A DNA stretch of 64,000 bases from DASPKM01 sp963817075. Its GTDB lineage: Bacteria; Bacteroidota; Bacteroidia; Chitinophagales; Chitinophagaceae. A program made the translations under genes and the position numbers. The stretch covers positions 310,001-374,000 of the forward strand of contig CAWFMT010000007.1 in the NCBI GenBank assembly GCA_963817075.1, in the 5' to 3' direction. Shown piece after piece: positions 31,989-41,144 of the stretch. Under the pieces are notes generated by a model, which saw only the letters and a program-made list of their open reading frames with translations, was not told the DNA's origin and ran no database searches. Numbering within the stretch: position 1 is the stretch's first letter; each line of letters begins with the position of its first letter.

Positions 31989-33185
31989 ATGCAATTCAAA
32001 GAGATCATCGGGCAATCAGAAGTAAAACAACATTTGACGGATATGGTCAGGCATAATCGCCTTAGCCATGCCCTTTTATTTCTTGGGAAGGAAGGAAGCG
32101 GAGCGCTTCCGCTCTCCATTGCCTTTGCGCAATATCTCGTGAGCCTTCCTTCAATAGGTTCTAATCCAGGGCCAGACTTATTCGGGAATCTTCCGCAAGA
32201 AGGCGACAGATTCATTCATCCAGATGATATCGGAACACAAAATGCATTTCAAAGAGCCGACCAGTTGGTTCATCCGGACATGCATTTTTCATATCCTGTT
32301 ATACCAAGAAAATCCGGAGACAAACCACTAAGTACAGACTATATAACTGAATGGCGGGAATTCATAAAATCCAATCCATATGGGAATGTCTATGATTGGC
32401 TTCAATATATCGGCGCTGAAAACAAACAGGGAAATATTACTGCTTACGAATGCAATGACATTATTAAGAAACTAAGTCTGAAAACTTTTGAAAGCGAATA
32501 CAAGATCCTGCTAATGTGGATGCCGGAATATCTTGGTAATGAGGGGAACAAGCTACTTAAGCTGATAGAAGAGCCGCCGGCAAATACAATCTTCATATTG
32601 GTTGCTGAAAATGAGTCGCAGATCCTGCCTACAATTCTTTCCAGGGTTCAACTGGTCAAGATTCCCATGCTTTCAGCTGAGGATATTACCATTTCTCTGA
32701 AACAATCAACGAACGTCAGTTCCGACCAGGCGAGACAAATAGCTTCCGTTGCCGAAGGCAACTACCGGGAAGCATTGCAATTGGTTCAGCATGCTGAAGA
32801 AGATTGGCAAAGCATGCTTAGAAATTGGCTGAACACAATAATGAAGACCGGACCCGTAGCCCAGGTGAAATGGATCGAGGAAACTGCCAAACTTGGGAGA
32901 GAAAAACAGAAACAATTCCTACGCTATTTCATCCATTTACTGGAACAGGCGATCAGGGTACAGACCCTCGGAGGTTTAAATCTTAATATTCCTGAGAACG
33001 AAAAGGATTTCGCTACCAGATTAAATAAGATCGCTGACCTGGATCAACAACAGGCGATAATTAAGGAACTGGATAATGCTGTATACTATATTGAAAGGAA
33101 TGCCAATGCAAAACTCTTATTCCACGCCTTGACCATTAAGCTCTACCACATTATTGCGAATAAGCAAGTGCTGGAAGTAATTTGA
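31989..33185 (+). CDS. holB: DNA polymerase III delta-prime subunit
   Basis: The delta' subunit belongs to the clamp loader that puts the beta clamp on primed DNA. The AAA+ region begins MQFKEIIGQSEVKQHL and has the family's degenerate Walker A loop, FLGKEGSGALPLS (31-43), without the lysine of active ATPases. This is expected for delta'. The region with LLMWMPEYLGNEGNKLLKLI and EEPPANTIFIL is characteristic. I chose the ATG at 31989 (398 residues) over one 66 nt upstream because the upstream part crosses the glutathione peroxidase terminator. The gene is followed by a repeat-rich gap, not a typical operon partner. Confidence 0.93.
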   Translation: MQFKEIIGQSEVKQHLTDMVRHNRLSHALLFLGKEGSGALPLSIAFAQYLVSLPSIGSNPGPDLFGNLPQEGDRFIHPDDIGTQNAFQRADQLVHPDMHFSYPVIPRKSGDKPLSTDYITEWREFIKSNPYGNVYDWLQYIGAENKQGNITAYECNDIIKKLSLKTFESEYKILLMWMPEYLGNEGNKLLKLIEEPPANTIFILVAENESQILPTILSRVQLVKIPMLSAEDITISLKQSTNVSSDQARQIASVAEGNYREALQLVQHAEEDWQSMLRNWLNTIMKTGPVAQVKWIEETAKLGREKQKQFLRYFIHLLEQAIRVQTLGGLNLNIPENEKDFATRLNKIADLDQQQAIIKELDNAVYYIERNANAKLLFHALTIKLYHIIANKQVLEVI

Positions 33186-33390
33186 AAATTTGAAGATTTG
33201 AGAATTTGAAAATTTCTCGTCTCCCAAGCCGGCAATCAGGAAAAATTCGGGCTTCTAACCTCTGACTTCCGCTCTGACTTCTTACTTCCGCCCTCGCTCT
33301 CCACTCTCCCACTTCCGCTCCGACCTCTGACTTCCGTCCTCCCTCCTGACTACCAACCTCTGCCTTTCGCCTTCCGACTTCAGTCGTTTC
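33179..33390. repeat. Low-complexity word mosaic with 13-bp direct repeat
   Basis: It starts with AATTTGAAAATTTGA (33179-33193) whose exact reverse complement occurs at 59885-59899. Then come variants of CCTCTGACTTCCG, identical at 33259-33271 and 33324-33336, and several near-copies (CTCTGACTTCTTACTTCCG). The frames across it look like spurious coding on the minus strand. Confidence 0.7.
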
Positions 33391-33619
33391 ACTTATATTT
33401 GTAAATCGGCCTTGTGAAGAAGTGTTGTTTGGATTGTGCGGTAGCAAGTGGAAATGAAAAGGAAGCATATAGTAATTTACTTCTCTATACTCTTTATTGC
33501 GGTCACTCCCCTGGCAAATCTGACTATCAGATTGCCTGATCAGGGTTGATGGCCTGGGTTGCTGCCAAAGTTCTCTTCGCAGGGTTTCATCTTAATCTTC
33601 TAACCAGTGTTTTATTACT
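33186..33619. other. 434-bp gap: repeated words, promoter and small hydrophobic ORF
   Basis: Positions 33179-33390 are a mosaic of short words (see repeat). A TAnnTTTG box (33394-33401) follows. An ATG at 33454 opens a 31-codon frame to TGA at 33547-33549 with a basic start and a hydrophobic core (MKRKHIVIYFSILFIAVTPL), which may be a spurious frame. No other structure is visible before ricT. Confidence 0.4.
33394..33401 (+). promoter_or_regulatory. -7 box (TATATTTG) upstream of ricT
   Basis: TATATTTG matches TAnnTTTG. Transcription would start near 33408, about 210 nt before the ricT ATG, including the 31-codon hydrophobic frame. No clear -33 element is present. Confidence 0.4.
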
Positions 33620-34873
33620 ATGGGATGTAGTGCATGTGGAACCGTTGACGGTAAGGTAGCAGGATGTAAAAGCAATGGAGGTTGCAGCACAGGTGGTTGC
33701 AATCGAATGAATACTCACGATTGGTTATCAAACCTCCCAATCAGTCAACCTGATTCACAATGCAGGGTGGTAGAGGTGAGCTTTAATCAAGGAAGCAGAA
33801 AGGATTTTTTCCGAAATACAACCGTTCACATTTTTGAAAAGGGAGAGGTGATAAGTGTTGAAGGCGTGAGTGGCTTTGACGTAGGTGAGGTAAGTCTAAC
33901 TGGAGAAATTGTTCGCCTTCAAATGAAAAAGAGGGGAATGAAGGAACATGATCCTGAAATGAAAAAAATACTTCGTCGGGCTGGTGAGCGAGACATTGAG
34001 ATAATGTATCAAAACAAGGCAAGGGAGAAGGAAGCATTGATCCGAACAAGAGCCATTACCAGGCAATTGAACCTGGATATGAAAGTTAGTCAGGTTGAAA
34101 TTCAGGCCGATGGAAGAAAGGCCACCTTTTTCTACATCGCCGATGACAGGGTTGATTTTAGAGAATTGATCAAGATACTCGCAAAGGAATTCCATGTTAA
34201 GGTCGAAATGAGACAGATTGGAGCGAGGCAGGAAGCTGGAAAGGTTGGAGGAATCGGAAGTTGCGGACGTGAATTATGCTGCAGTACCTGGCTGACCGAT
34301 TTTAAATCTGTAAATACAACAGCTGCCCGGTATCAGAACCTGTCAATTAACCAAAGCAAGTTGAGTGGACAATGCGGAAGATTAAAGTGTTGTCTCAACT
34401 ATGAACTTGATACCTACCTGGATGCCCTTCAATATTTTCCTGAAAATGCAGATACACTTAAAATAGCAAGAGGAAATGCATTCCTGGTTAAGAAGGACAT
34501 TTTCAAGAATTTGTTATGGTATACACTTCCAGATAGCAGTAAGCACTTCCCTGTTACAATTGAAAGGGTCAAGAAAATTCAGCAATTGAATGCACAGGGA
34601 ATTATTCCTGAAGAATTAGAAGCTGTGGATCTTACTGCTTCCAAGAATAAAGAAGTTGAACACGAGTTTGTGGAATTGGTTGGTCAGATAAGTCTAAAGA
34701 CATTGGAAAAAACAGAAAGAAAAAGACGTACAAAGCCAATGAATCCCAACCCACAGCAGCAAAGGCCACAACAACCACAACGTCCGCAGCAACAGAATCG
34801 TCCACCTCAACAACCGAGACCAAATCAACCACGGCCTAATCAACCGCGGCCTCCCAAAGATCCAAAGGATTAG
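33620..34873 (+). CDS. ricT: RicT/YaaT (PSP1 family) regulatory protein with proline/glutamine-rich tail
   Basis: The 417-residue protein has an N-terminal Cys/Gly-rich stretch (GCSACGTVDGKVAGCKSNGG) and the PSP1 domain (about 35-330) with YIADDRVDFRELIKILAKEF and the cysteine-rich GIGSCGRELCCSTWLTDF and SGQCGRLKCCLNYEL. In Bacillus the Ric complex handles RNase Y activity and development and carries an Fe-S cluster. The C-terminal tail (about 370-417) is almost only P, Q, R and N, longer than in most relatives, and is likely disordered or RNA/DNA binding. Bacteroidota often place this gene after holB. Confidence 0.9.
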   Translation: MGCSACGTVDGKVAGCKSNGGCSTGGCNRMNTHDWLSNLPISQPDSQCRVVEVSFNQGSRKDFFRNTTVHIFEKGEVISVEGVSGFDVGEVSLTGEIVRLQMKKRGMKEHDPEMKKILRRAGERDIEIMYQNKAREKEALIRTRAITRQLNLDMKVSQVEIQADGRKATFFYIADDRVDFRELIKILAKEFHVKVEMRQIGARQEAGKVGGIGSCGRELCCSTWLTDFKSVNTTAARYQNLSINQSKLSGQCGRLKCCLNYELDTYLDALQYFPENADTLKIARGNAFLVKKDIFKNLLWYTLPDSSKHFPVTIERVKKIQQLNAQGIIPEELEAVDLTASKNKEVEHEFVELVGQISLKTLEKTERKRRTKPMNPNPQQQRPQQPQRPQQQNRPPQQPRPNQPRPNQPRPPKDPKD

Positions 34874-34965
34874 AATCATGACGTCTCATCTGAAGAATTC
34901 ATTGTGCCTATATTGGTAATTTCGATAGACTGAAGGTGATCTAATCAAACTGGTTTTCATTAGGA

Positions 34966-35802
34966 ATGAAACTCATATTTTTTTTAAGTGTATCAGCGAT
35001 TCTTTGGGTCTTGCTTGCCGAAAGCTGTATGACTTTTCGGATAAGTGATCTTGAGGCACAGAAGAAATTTTCTGCCAATGGAGTTCCCTTATTCACAAAT
35101 ACAATGTTCGTGGATAAGCATCGGATCCATTATGCACAAACTGGCAATGCCCAAAATGCCACATTGATCTTTATACATGGAACTCCGGGGAGCTGGGACG
35201 CATTTTCACAATACATGAGAGATACTTCCTTATTGCAGAAATACCGTATGATTTCAGTTGACAGGCCTGGTTTCGGATACAGTGATTTTGGTAAGGTGTA
35301 CAATCTGTCAAGCCAGGCCCATATTCTTAATCAATGGATCAGCAAAATGGAAAATGGACAACCTGTCTATCTGATTGGTCATTCATTGGGAGGACCAATG
35401 ATAGTCAAACTAGCTGCTGATAATCCTCATTTATATAAAGCACTGGTGATAATATCGGGTTCTATTGACCCCGATGAAGAAAAACCTGAAAGATGGCGAC
35501 TACTCTATAAAACTCCATTCAACTATTTTTTGCCAGGCGCTTTTAAGCCTTCCAATGAGGAATTATGGTATTTAAAAAAGGACTTGATTTCCCTGAAATC
35601 AGATCTTCCAAAAGTGAGATGCCCTGTTTATTTCATTCATGGACAAAATGATACCTGGGTACCGCCAGGAAATGTAGCATATGGTAAAAAAACATTGATA
35701 AATGCACCTGTAATTGGTGAGTTAATGCTTCCTGAAGGAAATCATTTCATCCCATGGACACGATACAAAGAGATTCGGGAAGTTCTCCTGCATCTCAATT
35801 AG
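34966..35802 (+). CDS. Membrane- or lipid-anchored alpha/beta hydrolase
   Basis: The 278-residue protein has a hydrophobic N-terminus (about 1-20) with a cysteine at position 21 that may be a weak lipobox (LLAESC). The alpha/beta-hydrolase domain has the oxyanion HGTPGSWD (71-78), nucleophile S140 in LIGHSLGG, acid D229 in HGQNDTWVPP and base H260 in EGNHFIPW. All three catalytic residues are present, and the family acts on esters, epoxides or lactones. The substrate is not indicated. It sits between ricT and the BI-1 gene with a short gap. Confidence 0.88.
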   Translation: MKLIFFLSVSAILWVLLAESCMTFRISDLEAQKKFSANGVPLFTNTMFVDKHRIHYAQTGNAQNATLIFIHGTPGSWDAFSQYMRDTSLLQKYRMISVDRPGFGYSDFGKVYNLSSQAHILNQWISKMENGQPVYLIGHSLGGPMIVKLAADNPHLYKALVIISGSIDPDEEKPERWRLLYKTPFNYFLPGAFKPSNEELWYLKKDLISLKSDLPKVRCPVYFIHGQNDTWVPPGNVAYGKKTLINAPVIGELMLPEGNHFIPWTRYKEIREVLLHLN

Positions 35803-35823
35803 ATTTGTTGGATATCCCTTACA

Positions 35824-35859
35824 TTTTGATAATTGAGGCGATTTTGTAATTTTCGCCTC
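35824..35859 (+). promoter_or_regulatory. Promoter-overlapping inverted repeat upstream of the BI-1 gene
   Basis: GAGGCGA (35835-35841) and TCGCCTC (35853-35859) are exact inverted repeats 11 bp apart. They enclose a weak promoter: TTTTG at 35824-35828 and TAATTTTC at 35847-35854 (last base differs from TAnnTTTG) with 18 bp between. This could be an operator; a terminator for the preceding gene is less likely because no T-run follows. Confidence 0.35.
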
Positions 35860-35872
35860 TAAACCACCTAAT

Positions 35873-36628
35873 ATGGCTCTATTTAAATCTGGTAATCCCG
35901 CCCTCTCTGAAAAGTATTTTCAAAAAAGTCTGCAGCTTGACCATACAGATGTGATGACTGAAAGGGGAACAATGAACAAATTTGGTTTCCTTTTCCTGAT
36001 GGTGATTGCTTCAGCCTCATTTACATGGAATGCGTTTTATGAAGGGAAAAATGTTCTGCCCTGGGTGATCGGTGCCGCTATTGCTGGATTGATCATCGCT
36101 CTGATAATTTGTTTCAAGCCAAAAACTTCCCCTTATCTGGCACCTGCGTATGGTTTGGTTGAAGGCGTGTTTGTTGGTGGCATTTCTGCAACATATAATT
36201 ATGCATTTGCGGAACAAGCTCCGGGAATTGTGATGCAGGCAGTTGGGCTCACATTTGGAGTTGTTATTGCCATGTACCTGCTTTACAGATTCGGAATAAT
36301 TAAAGCAACTCAGAAATTCAAGTCAATTGTAATTACAGCAACCGTAGGCATTGCTTTCTTTTACGTGCTTGCAATGGTGTTGAGGTTATTTGGGATACAG
36401 ATGCCTTTGATACATGAGGGAACTACGATGGGTATTATTTTCTCACTTATAGTTGTATCTATCGCCGCGCTAAATCTGATACTTGATTTCGACATGATTG
36501 AGAATGGAGTTGCAATGGGTGCACCAAAGTTCATGGAGTGGTTCAGTGCTTTTGGATTGTTAGTGACGATAGTTTGGTTGTATATCGAAATCCTTCGTTT
36601 GCTTTCAAAATTTGCAGGAAGAAAATAA
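35873..36628 (+). CDS. Bax inhibitor-1/YccA-family membrane protein
   Basis: The 251-residue protein begins MALFKSGNPALSEKYF, the usual N-terminus for bacterial BI-1 proteins, then has about seven membrane helices. Its family acts in membrane protein quality control or calcium leak. The last helix carries the conserved aspartates (NLILDFDMIENG). It is followed by a strong bidirectional terminator shared with the convergent AIM24 gene. The inverted repeat at its promoter suggests regulation. The functional role in this bacterium is not known. Confidence 0.92.
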   Translation: MALFKSGNPALSEKYFQKSLQLDHTDVMTERGTMNKFGFLFLMVIASASFTWNAFYEGKNVLPWVIGAAIAGLIIALIICFKPKTSPYLAPAYGLVEGVFVGGISATYNYAFAEQAPGIVMQAVGLTFGVVIAMYLLYRFGIIKATQKFKSIVITATVGIAFFYVLAMVLRLFGIQMPLIHEGTTMGIIFSLIVVSIAALNLILDFDMIENGVAMGAPKFMEWFSAFGLLVTIVWLYIEILRLLSKFAGRK

Positions 36629-36650
36629 TTTTGACAACTAAAGAATTTGA

Positions 36651-36677
36651 AAGGGCCCTAATGGGGCCCTTAATTTT
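36651..36677. terminator. Bidirectional terminator between BI-1 and AIM24 genes
   Basis: AAGGGCCC (36651-36658) and GGGCCCTT (36664-36671) form an 8-bp stem with a TAATG loop; T-rich flanks lie on both strands. It serves both convergent genes. Confidence 0.8.
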
Positions 36678-37469
36678 TTACCATCCATCACCATCAAGTG
36701 CATTTCCTATTCCTCCGAGAATACTACCCTCCTCTTTGCGCCTTACAGTTCCATAGGACAAAATTCTTCCAGCCAATCTGCTGATTGGAAGACTTTGGAT
36801 CCAAACCTTACCTGGTCCTCTCAAGGTTGCGAAGAACAATCCTTCTCCACCAAATAATGTATTCTTGATTCCACCTACAAATTGAATATCAAAGTCAATT
36901 GTTTGGGTGTATGCAACCACGCAACCTGTATCCACCCTAAGCAATTCACCGGGTTGAAGTTCTCTTTCAAATACATGGCCTCCCGCATGAACAAATGCCA
37001 TCCCATCGCCTTCAAGCTTTTGCATGATGAAGCCTTCTCCTCCAAACAATCCGGTCCCAAGTTTTCGTTGCAAAGCTATACCCACGCTAACTCCTTTTGC
37101 AGCGCACAGGAAGGCATCCTTCTGGCAAATCAACTTTCCACCCAACGTAAGGAGGTCAAGAGGAATTATTTTTCCTGGGTATGGGGATGCAAAACTCACC
37201 CGTCTTTTGGTATGAGCAGTATTTGTATACGTCGTCATGAAAAGGCTTTCTCCTGTCAACACTCGTTTTCCTGCAGACATTAATTTGCCTAAAAAACCTT
37301 TTTCCTGTCCTGTGCCATCGCCAAAGATGGTTGCCATTTGAATACCATCATCCATCAGCATAAAACTTCCTGATTCAGCAATGGCAGTTTCGTTGGGATC
37401 AAGTTCAACTTCCACATACTGCATTTCTTCACCAATGATCTTATAATCTATTTCGTGATTTGTGCGCAT
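36678..37469 (-). CDS. AIM24/TIGR00266 family protein
   Basis: The 263-residue protein matches TIGR00266 (AIM24), a beta-roll family found in bacteria and mitochondria. Typical segments are QYVEVELDPNETAIAESGSF, FMTTYTNTAHTKRRVSFASP, IALQRKLGTGLFGGEGFIMQ and GGIKNTLFGGEGLFFATLRGPGK seen in part here. The fold resembles tryptophan RNA-binding attenuation protein; in mitochondria AIM24 supports inner-membrane structure. It is the last gene of the minus-strand group after the efflux operon (48-bp gap with a weak hairpin), though its link to efflux is not obvious. Confidence 0.9.
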   Translation of the reverse strand: MRTNHEIDYKIIGEEMQYVEVELDPNETAIAESGSFMLMDDGIQMATIFGDGTGQEKGFLGKLMSAGKRVLTGESLFMTTYTNTAHTKRRVSFASPYPGKIIPLDLLTLGGKLICQKDAFLCAAKGVSVGIALQRKLGTGLFGGEGFIMQKLEGDGMAFVHAGGHVFERELQPGELLRVDTGCVVAYTQTIDFDIQFVGGIKNTLFGGEGLFFATLRGPGKVWIQSLPISRLAGRILSYGTVRRKEEGSILGGIGNALDGDGW

Positions 37470-37484
37470 TTCTGATGTTTAAGG

Positions 37485-37506
37485 AAAGGTACAGGCTCCT
37501 ACCTTT
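37485..37506 (-). terminator. Weak hairpin between RND permease and AIM24 genes
   Basis: AAAGGTA (37485-37491) pairs with TACCTTT (37500-37506) around an 8-nt loop. There is little T-run on the minus strand, so termination here, if any, is weak and read-through into the AIM24 gene is likely. Confidence 0.3.
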
Positions 37507-37517
37507 TCAAAAAAGAA

Positions 37518-40500
37518 TCAAGACAATTTTTTATTTGCCAGCTTTTTGTTTGCCCGAGCTGCCCTGGTTGAAAACCCAAGATACTGAGGCAACATTGGCT
37601 TCCTTTGGACCACTCTCCTCCAAAACCACATGATTAATACCAGGATGAAAAAGAATGGACCAGTAAATCCAAGAAGGGCCACCCATTTTGTGCCATAGAA
37701 TTTTGACATTGGTCTGCGTAATCTTTCTGTGAGCAGATACATTGAAGGCACCATCAAGAGGGTCATAAAGAAAGCTACGATCAAACCAAAGATGAGTGTC
37801 CAGGAAAGCGGTCCCCAAAATACCACACTGTCTCCTCCAATAAATATGTGCGGTTTGAAGTGCTGGAGAAATGAAACCCAATCCATATTAAATCCTATTG
37901 CCAGAGGTAGTAATCCAAGCATCGTAGCCAGGGCGGTCAGCATAACGGGAATGATCCTGATCCTTCCACCTTTTATAATGGCCTCTTTTGTTTTGGTACC
38001 TCTTGTCCTAAGTTCATCAGTGAATTCAATGAGAAGGATGGCATTCTTAACCACGATCCCCGCAAGGCCCACGATACCTACTGCCACCATGATCATAGGC
38101 ATCTTCATCCCAGTTATAGCAAATCCCAGGAACACACCTATAATGCTGAATAGAATTTCATTCAGAACGATGAATGGTTTACTGAGCGAATTAAATTGAA
38201 GAACCAGGATGCCGAATATCATACCAAGAGCAATGATCAGTGCAGTAAGAAGAAATCCTAATGATTCATCCTGTTCTTCCTGCTGGCCTGTTTGCCTGAT
38301 AACAACATTATCAGGTTTGGCCTTAAATTCTTGAATAGCGTCAGATAATTTTGCATTGATCACATTTACATCATACTTCTCCATATCCACATTGGAATAA
38401 ACAGTAATAACCCTTTTGAGATTTTTTCTCTTTACTCCACCCAGCGTACTATTATAATCGAACTTAACCACGCTGCTAATTGGGACCTGCCTTATCAAAC
38501 CTGTATTGAAATCCCGATAGGTGATTTTCATATTCTGCAGGTCCGTAAGATTATTTCGAAGCATATCAGTGAACCTCACCTGGATCTTATATTCATCTTC
38601 TCCAAGTTTCAGTTTGCTTGCTTCTCTTCCAAACAAAGCAGTTCTAACTTCCATTCCTATCTGTGCAGTACTTAAACCCTCCCGCAAGGCTCTCTCACGA
38701 TCAATTGTTACAGCCAGTTCAGGTTTGGTAACATCAACATCAAGTTTTAATTGTTCAACACCTTCAACATTTACGCTATCCAGGAAGTTTTTGAGGTTGA
38801 CTGATGTCCTTACAATATCATCAAATTCCTCACCTACAACTTCGATATTGACTGGTGCGCCAGAAGCAGGTCCGTTTTGCTGGCTGGCAATACTTACTTC
38901 TGCACCCGGAATTTCCTTGATTACCTTTCGTAAGCTATCAACATATGTAGATGTGCGCTGACCATTTCTTTTTTCAAACTCTACAAATGAGATCTGGATT
39001 CTTCCTAGATGTGCCTGAGTTCCTCTCTCACCTCCCTGGAATGGATCTGTTGCACCAGCTGCCACATTTGAAATCACAGATTCAACAATGGGATTATTTT
39101 CTCCTATCACTGCAAAAACTTTGTCTTCAAGTTGCCTGGTAATGCTATCTGTGTAGGAAGTCTTTGTACCAACTGGCAGTTTCAGATACACATATACAAT
39201 TGGAGGATCACCAGTTGGAAAAAATTCGCGTTTTGTACGACCTGAATTAATTGAAACCATCAACATCATAGTAGCAACAATAAAGAGGGCGAATACGCCT
39301 GCGACCAACCAACCTGGCCTGTTGCCCCAAAGTGCCCAGCGCAAGGATCGCTCATAAGCATTCATGAATCTTGGGAGTACCTTTCTCTGGAATGAATGGA
39401 TCAGATCATTCAATACAAAACGATTGAAGATCACAAGAAGGATCATTAACAGAACAAAATTTCCTGTACCGTGAAATCCAAATACGTGCAGGAGTATTCC
39501 AAGTCCAACAAAAAGCCATAGCCCGGTCTTTTTGAATATGAAATACTTAGGTTCTTTCCCCGGATACTGCTCAGGTTTCATGAACGAAGTTGCAAATACC
39601 GGGTTGATAAGGAAGGCAACGATCAGAGATGCAAATAACGTGAGGATGAGGATCGTTGGAAGATAGATCATGAATTTTCCAATGATACCTGGCCAGAACA
39701 GCAATGGAAAGAAAGGTGCGAGAGTTGTTACCGTTCCTGATAGAACAGGAACAAACACCTCCCCTGCGGCCATTTTAGCCGCACGAACAACGGGGATCTT
39801 TCCATTATCGAAAATTCTATGCGTGTTCTCAATAACCACAATTGCATCGTCAACTATAATTCCCAATCCAAAGAGCAACGCAAATAATACAATGAAGTTT
39901 AGTGTTACGTGAGTCCCTACTATCCAATCAGCAATAGGCAGGAACATGAATGCCACAAACACACTCAAAGGAACGCTCAACGCCACAAAGAAGGCATTGC
40001 TTACTCCCATAAAGAACATCAATACAATCAGCACCAGGATAAATCCAATTACGATAGTGTTGATGAGTTCTTTAAAAGAGGTGCGGGTCTGAACGCTCTG
40101 ATCACCTGTGATCACCACATTAAGGTCCGGTGGGAGCTCTCTGTTCTGTTGCATTTCTGCAACTATGCCATTGATCTTTTCTGAAGTATTGATGAGATTT
40201 TCGCCTGCTCTTTTTACAATATTTAAAGTGACTACGTTTTTCTTATTGAGTCTGGAGTAACTCTCTTTCTCTTTTACAGTATCGATTATCTGGGCGATAT
40301 CCTTGAGATAAATACTTTGACCATAAATATTCCTGATAATAATGCTATGCATATCATAGGCAGAACTAAACTGGCCCTTTACCTGGATGGTAGGCTGCAT
40401 ATTCCCGATCCTGATATTTCCTGCACTTATGTCTATATTCTCAGAGGCAATAGCATTTGAGATATCATTGAATGTAATTCCTGAGGCCTCCATCTTGTAC

Positions 40501-41111
40501 TTATCCACGTTTATCTGAATCTCCCTTTCTGGCGCCCCTACGATTTCTGCTTTATTCACTTCGGGTAATTCTTCAAAGCGATCCTGAAGATCTTCAGCGT
40601 ATTCTTTCAGTTTTACAGGATCATAGTTACCGCTCACATTCACAAACATGATTGGCATATCAGAGAAAGCCACTTCAATCACATCGGGTTCTTTAGTAAG
40701 GTCAGTGGGAAGATCAATCCTTGCCTTATCAACAGCGTCCTTTACTTTTTGTTTCGCTACATCTACCTTAACACTGGTTTCAAATTCAACCACGATGCTG
40801 CTGTAATCCTGAATGGAAGTACTGGTTATCTTTCTGATCTTGGCGCCTGTGATTCCCTTCAATTGCTTCTCAATAGGTCTTGTCACCAGGTTCTCCATAT
40901 CCTTGGGCGAGGTACCAGCATAAATAGTAGCAACATAGATCTGTGGAATAACGATATCAGGATATGATTCCTTTGGCAGGGTGGTAAATATAGAAAGTCC
41001 CCAAAGTGTGATTGCGATGGTAGCCACATATGTGACGGTAACATGATCAATCACCCAACTGGAAAGCTTGAACTGCTTAAATTTTTCTGTAACCTTATTT
41101 TTGATACTCAT
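37518..41111 (-). CDS. RND efflux permease (AcrB/HAE1 type)
   Basis: The 1197-residue inner-membrane pump has the RND topology: TM1 followed by a large porter region, the TM2-TM6 block with the proton-relay pair DD in GLGIIVDDAIVVIENTH, a second large periplasmic part, and TM8-12 with AITGMKMPMIMVAVGIVG. It is about 150 residues longer than E. coli AcrB because of extra hydrophobic sequence between TM6 and TM7 (about 535-600: YFIFKKTGLWLFVGLGILL and FVLLMILLVIFNRFVLND) and a basic tail. It works with the adaptor and TolC homologues upstream. It may export drugs, lipids or metals; the sequence does not say which. Confidence 0.95.
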   Translation of the reverse strand: MSIKNKVTEKFKQFKLSSWVIDHVTVTYVATIAITLWGLSIFTTLPKESYPDIVIPQIYVATIYAGTSPKDMENLVTRPIEKQLKGITGAKIRKITSTSIQDYSSIVVEFETSVKVDVAKQKVKDAVDKARIDLPTDLTKEPDVIEVAFSDMPIMFVNVSGNYDPVKLKEYAEDLQDRFEELPEVNKAEIVGAPEREIQINVDKYKMEASGITFNDISNAIASENIDISAGNIRIGNMQPTIQVKGQFSSAYDMHSIIIRNIYGQSIYLKDIAQIIDTVKEKESYSRLNKKNVVTLNIVKRAGENLINTSEKINGIVAEMQQNRELPPDLNVVITGDQSVQTRTSFKELINTIVIGFILVLIVLMFFMGVSNAFFVALSVPLSVFVAFMFLPIADWIVGTHVTLNFIVLFALLFGLGIIVDDAIVVIENTHRIFDNGKIPVVRAAKMAAGEVFVPVLSGTVTTLAPFFPLLFWPGIIGKFMIYLPTILILTLFASLIVAFLINPVFATSFMKPEQYPGKEPKYFIFKKTGLWLFVGLGILLHVFGFHGTGNFVLLMILLVIFNRFVLNDLIHSFQRKVLPRFMNAYERSLRWALWGNRPGWLVAGVFALFIVATMMLMVSINSGRTKREFFPTGDPPIVYVYLKLPVGTKTSYTDSITRQLEDKVFAVIGENNPIVESVISNVAAGATDPFQGGERGTQAHLGRIQISFVEFEKRNGQRTSTYVDSLRKVIKEIPGAEVSIASQQNGPASGAPVNIEVVGEEFDDIVRTSVNLKNFLDSVNVEGVEQLKLDVDVTKPELAVTIDRERALREGLSTAQIGMEVRTALFGREASKLKLGEDEYKIQVRFTDMLRNNLTDLQNMKITYRDFNTGLIRQVPISSVVKFDYNSTLGGVKRKNLKRVITVYSNVDMEKYDVNVINAKLSDAIQEFKAKPDNVVIRQTGQQEEQDESLGFLLTALIIALGMIFGILVLQFNSLSKPFIVLNEILFSIIGVFLGFAITGMKMPMIMVAVGIVGLAGIVVKNAILLIEFTDELRTRGTKTKEAIIKGGRIRIIPVMLTALATMLGLLPLAIGFNMDWVSFLQHFKPHIFIGGDSVVFWGPLSWTLIFGLIVAFFMTLLMVPSMYLLTERLRRPMSKFYGTKWVALLGFTGPFFFILVLIMWFWRRVVQRKPMLPQYLGFSTRAARANKKLANKKLS

Positions 41112-41144
41112 GAGTTGGTCGTTAATTCATTAATACTATGCTCA

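Noticed and set aside
33151..33468. Minus-strand frame of 105 codons across the word-mosaic region
   Set aside because: It reads through repeated words and starts within the holB/ricT gap; its composition reflects the repeats, and it overlaps the holB end.
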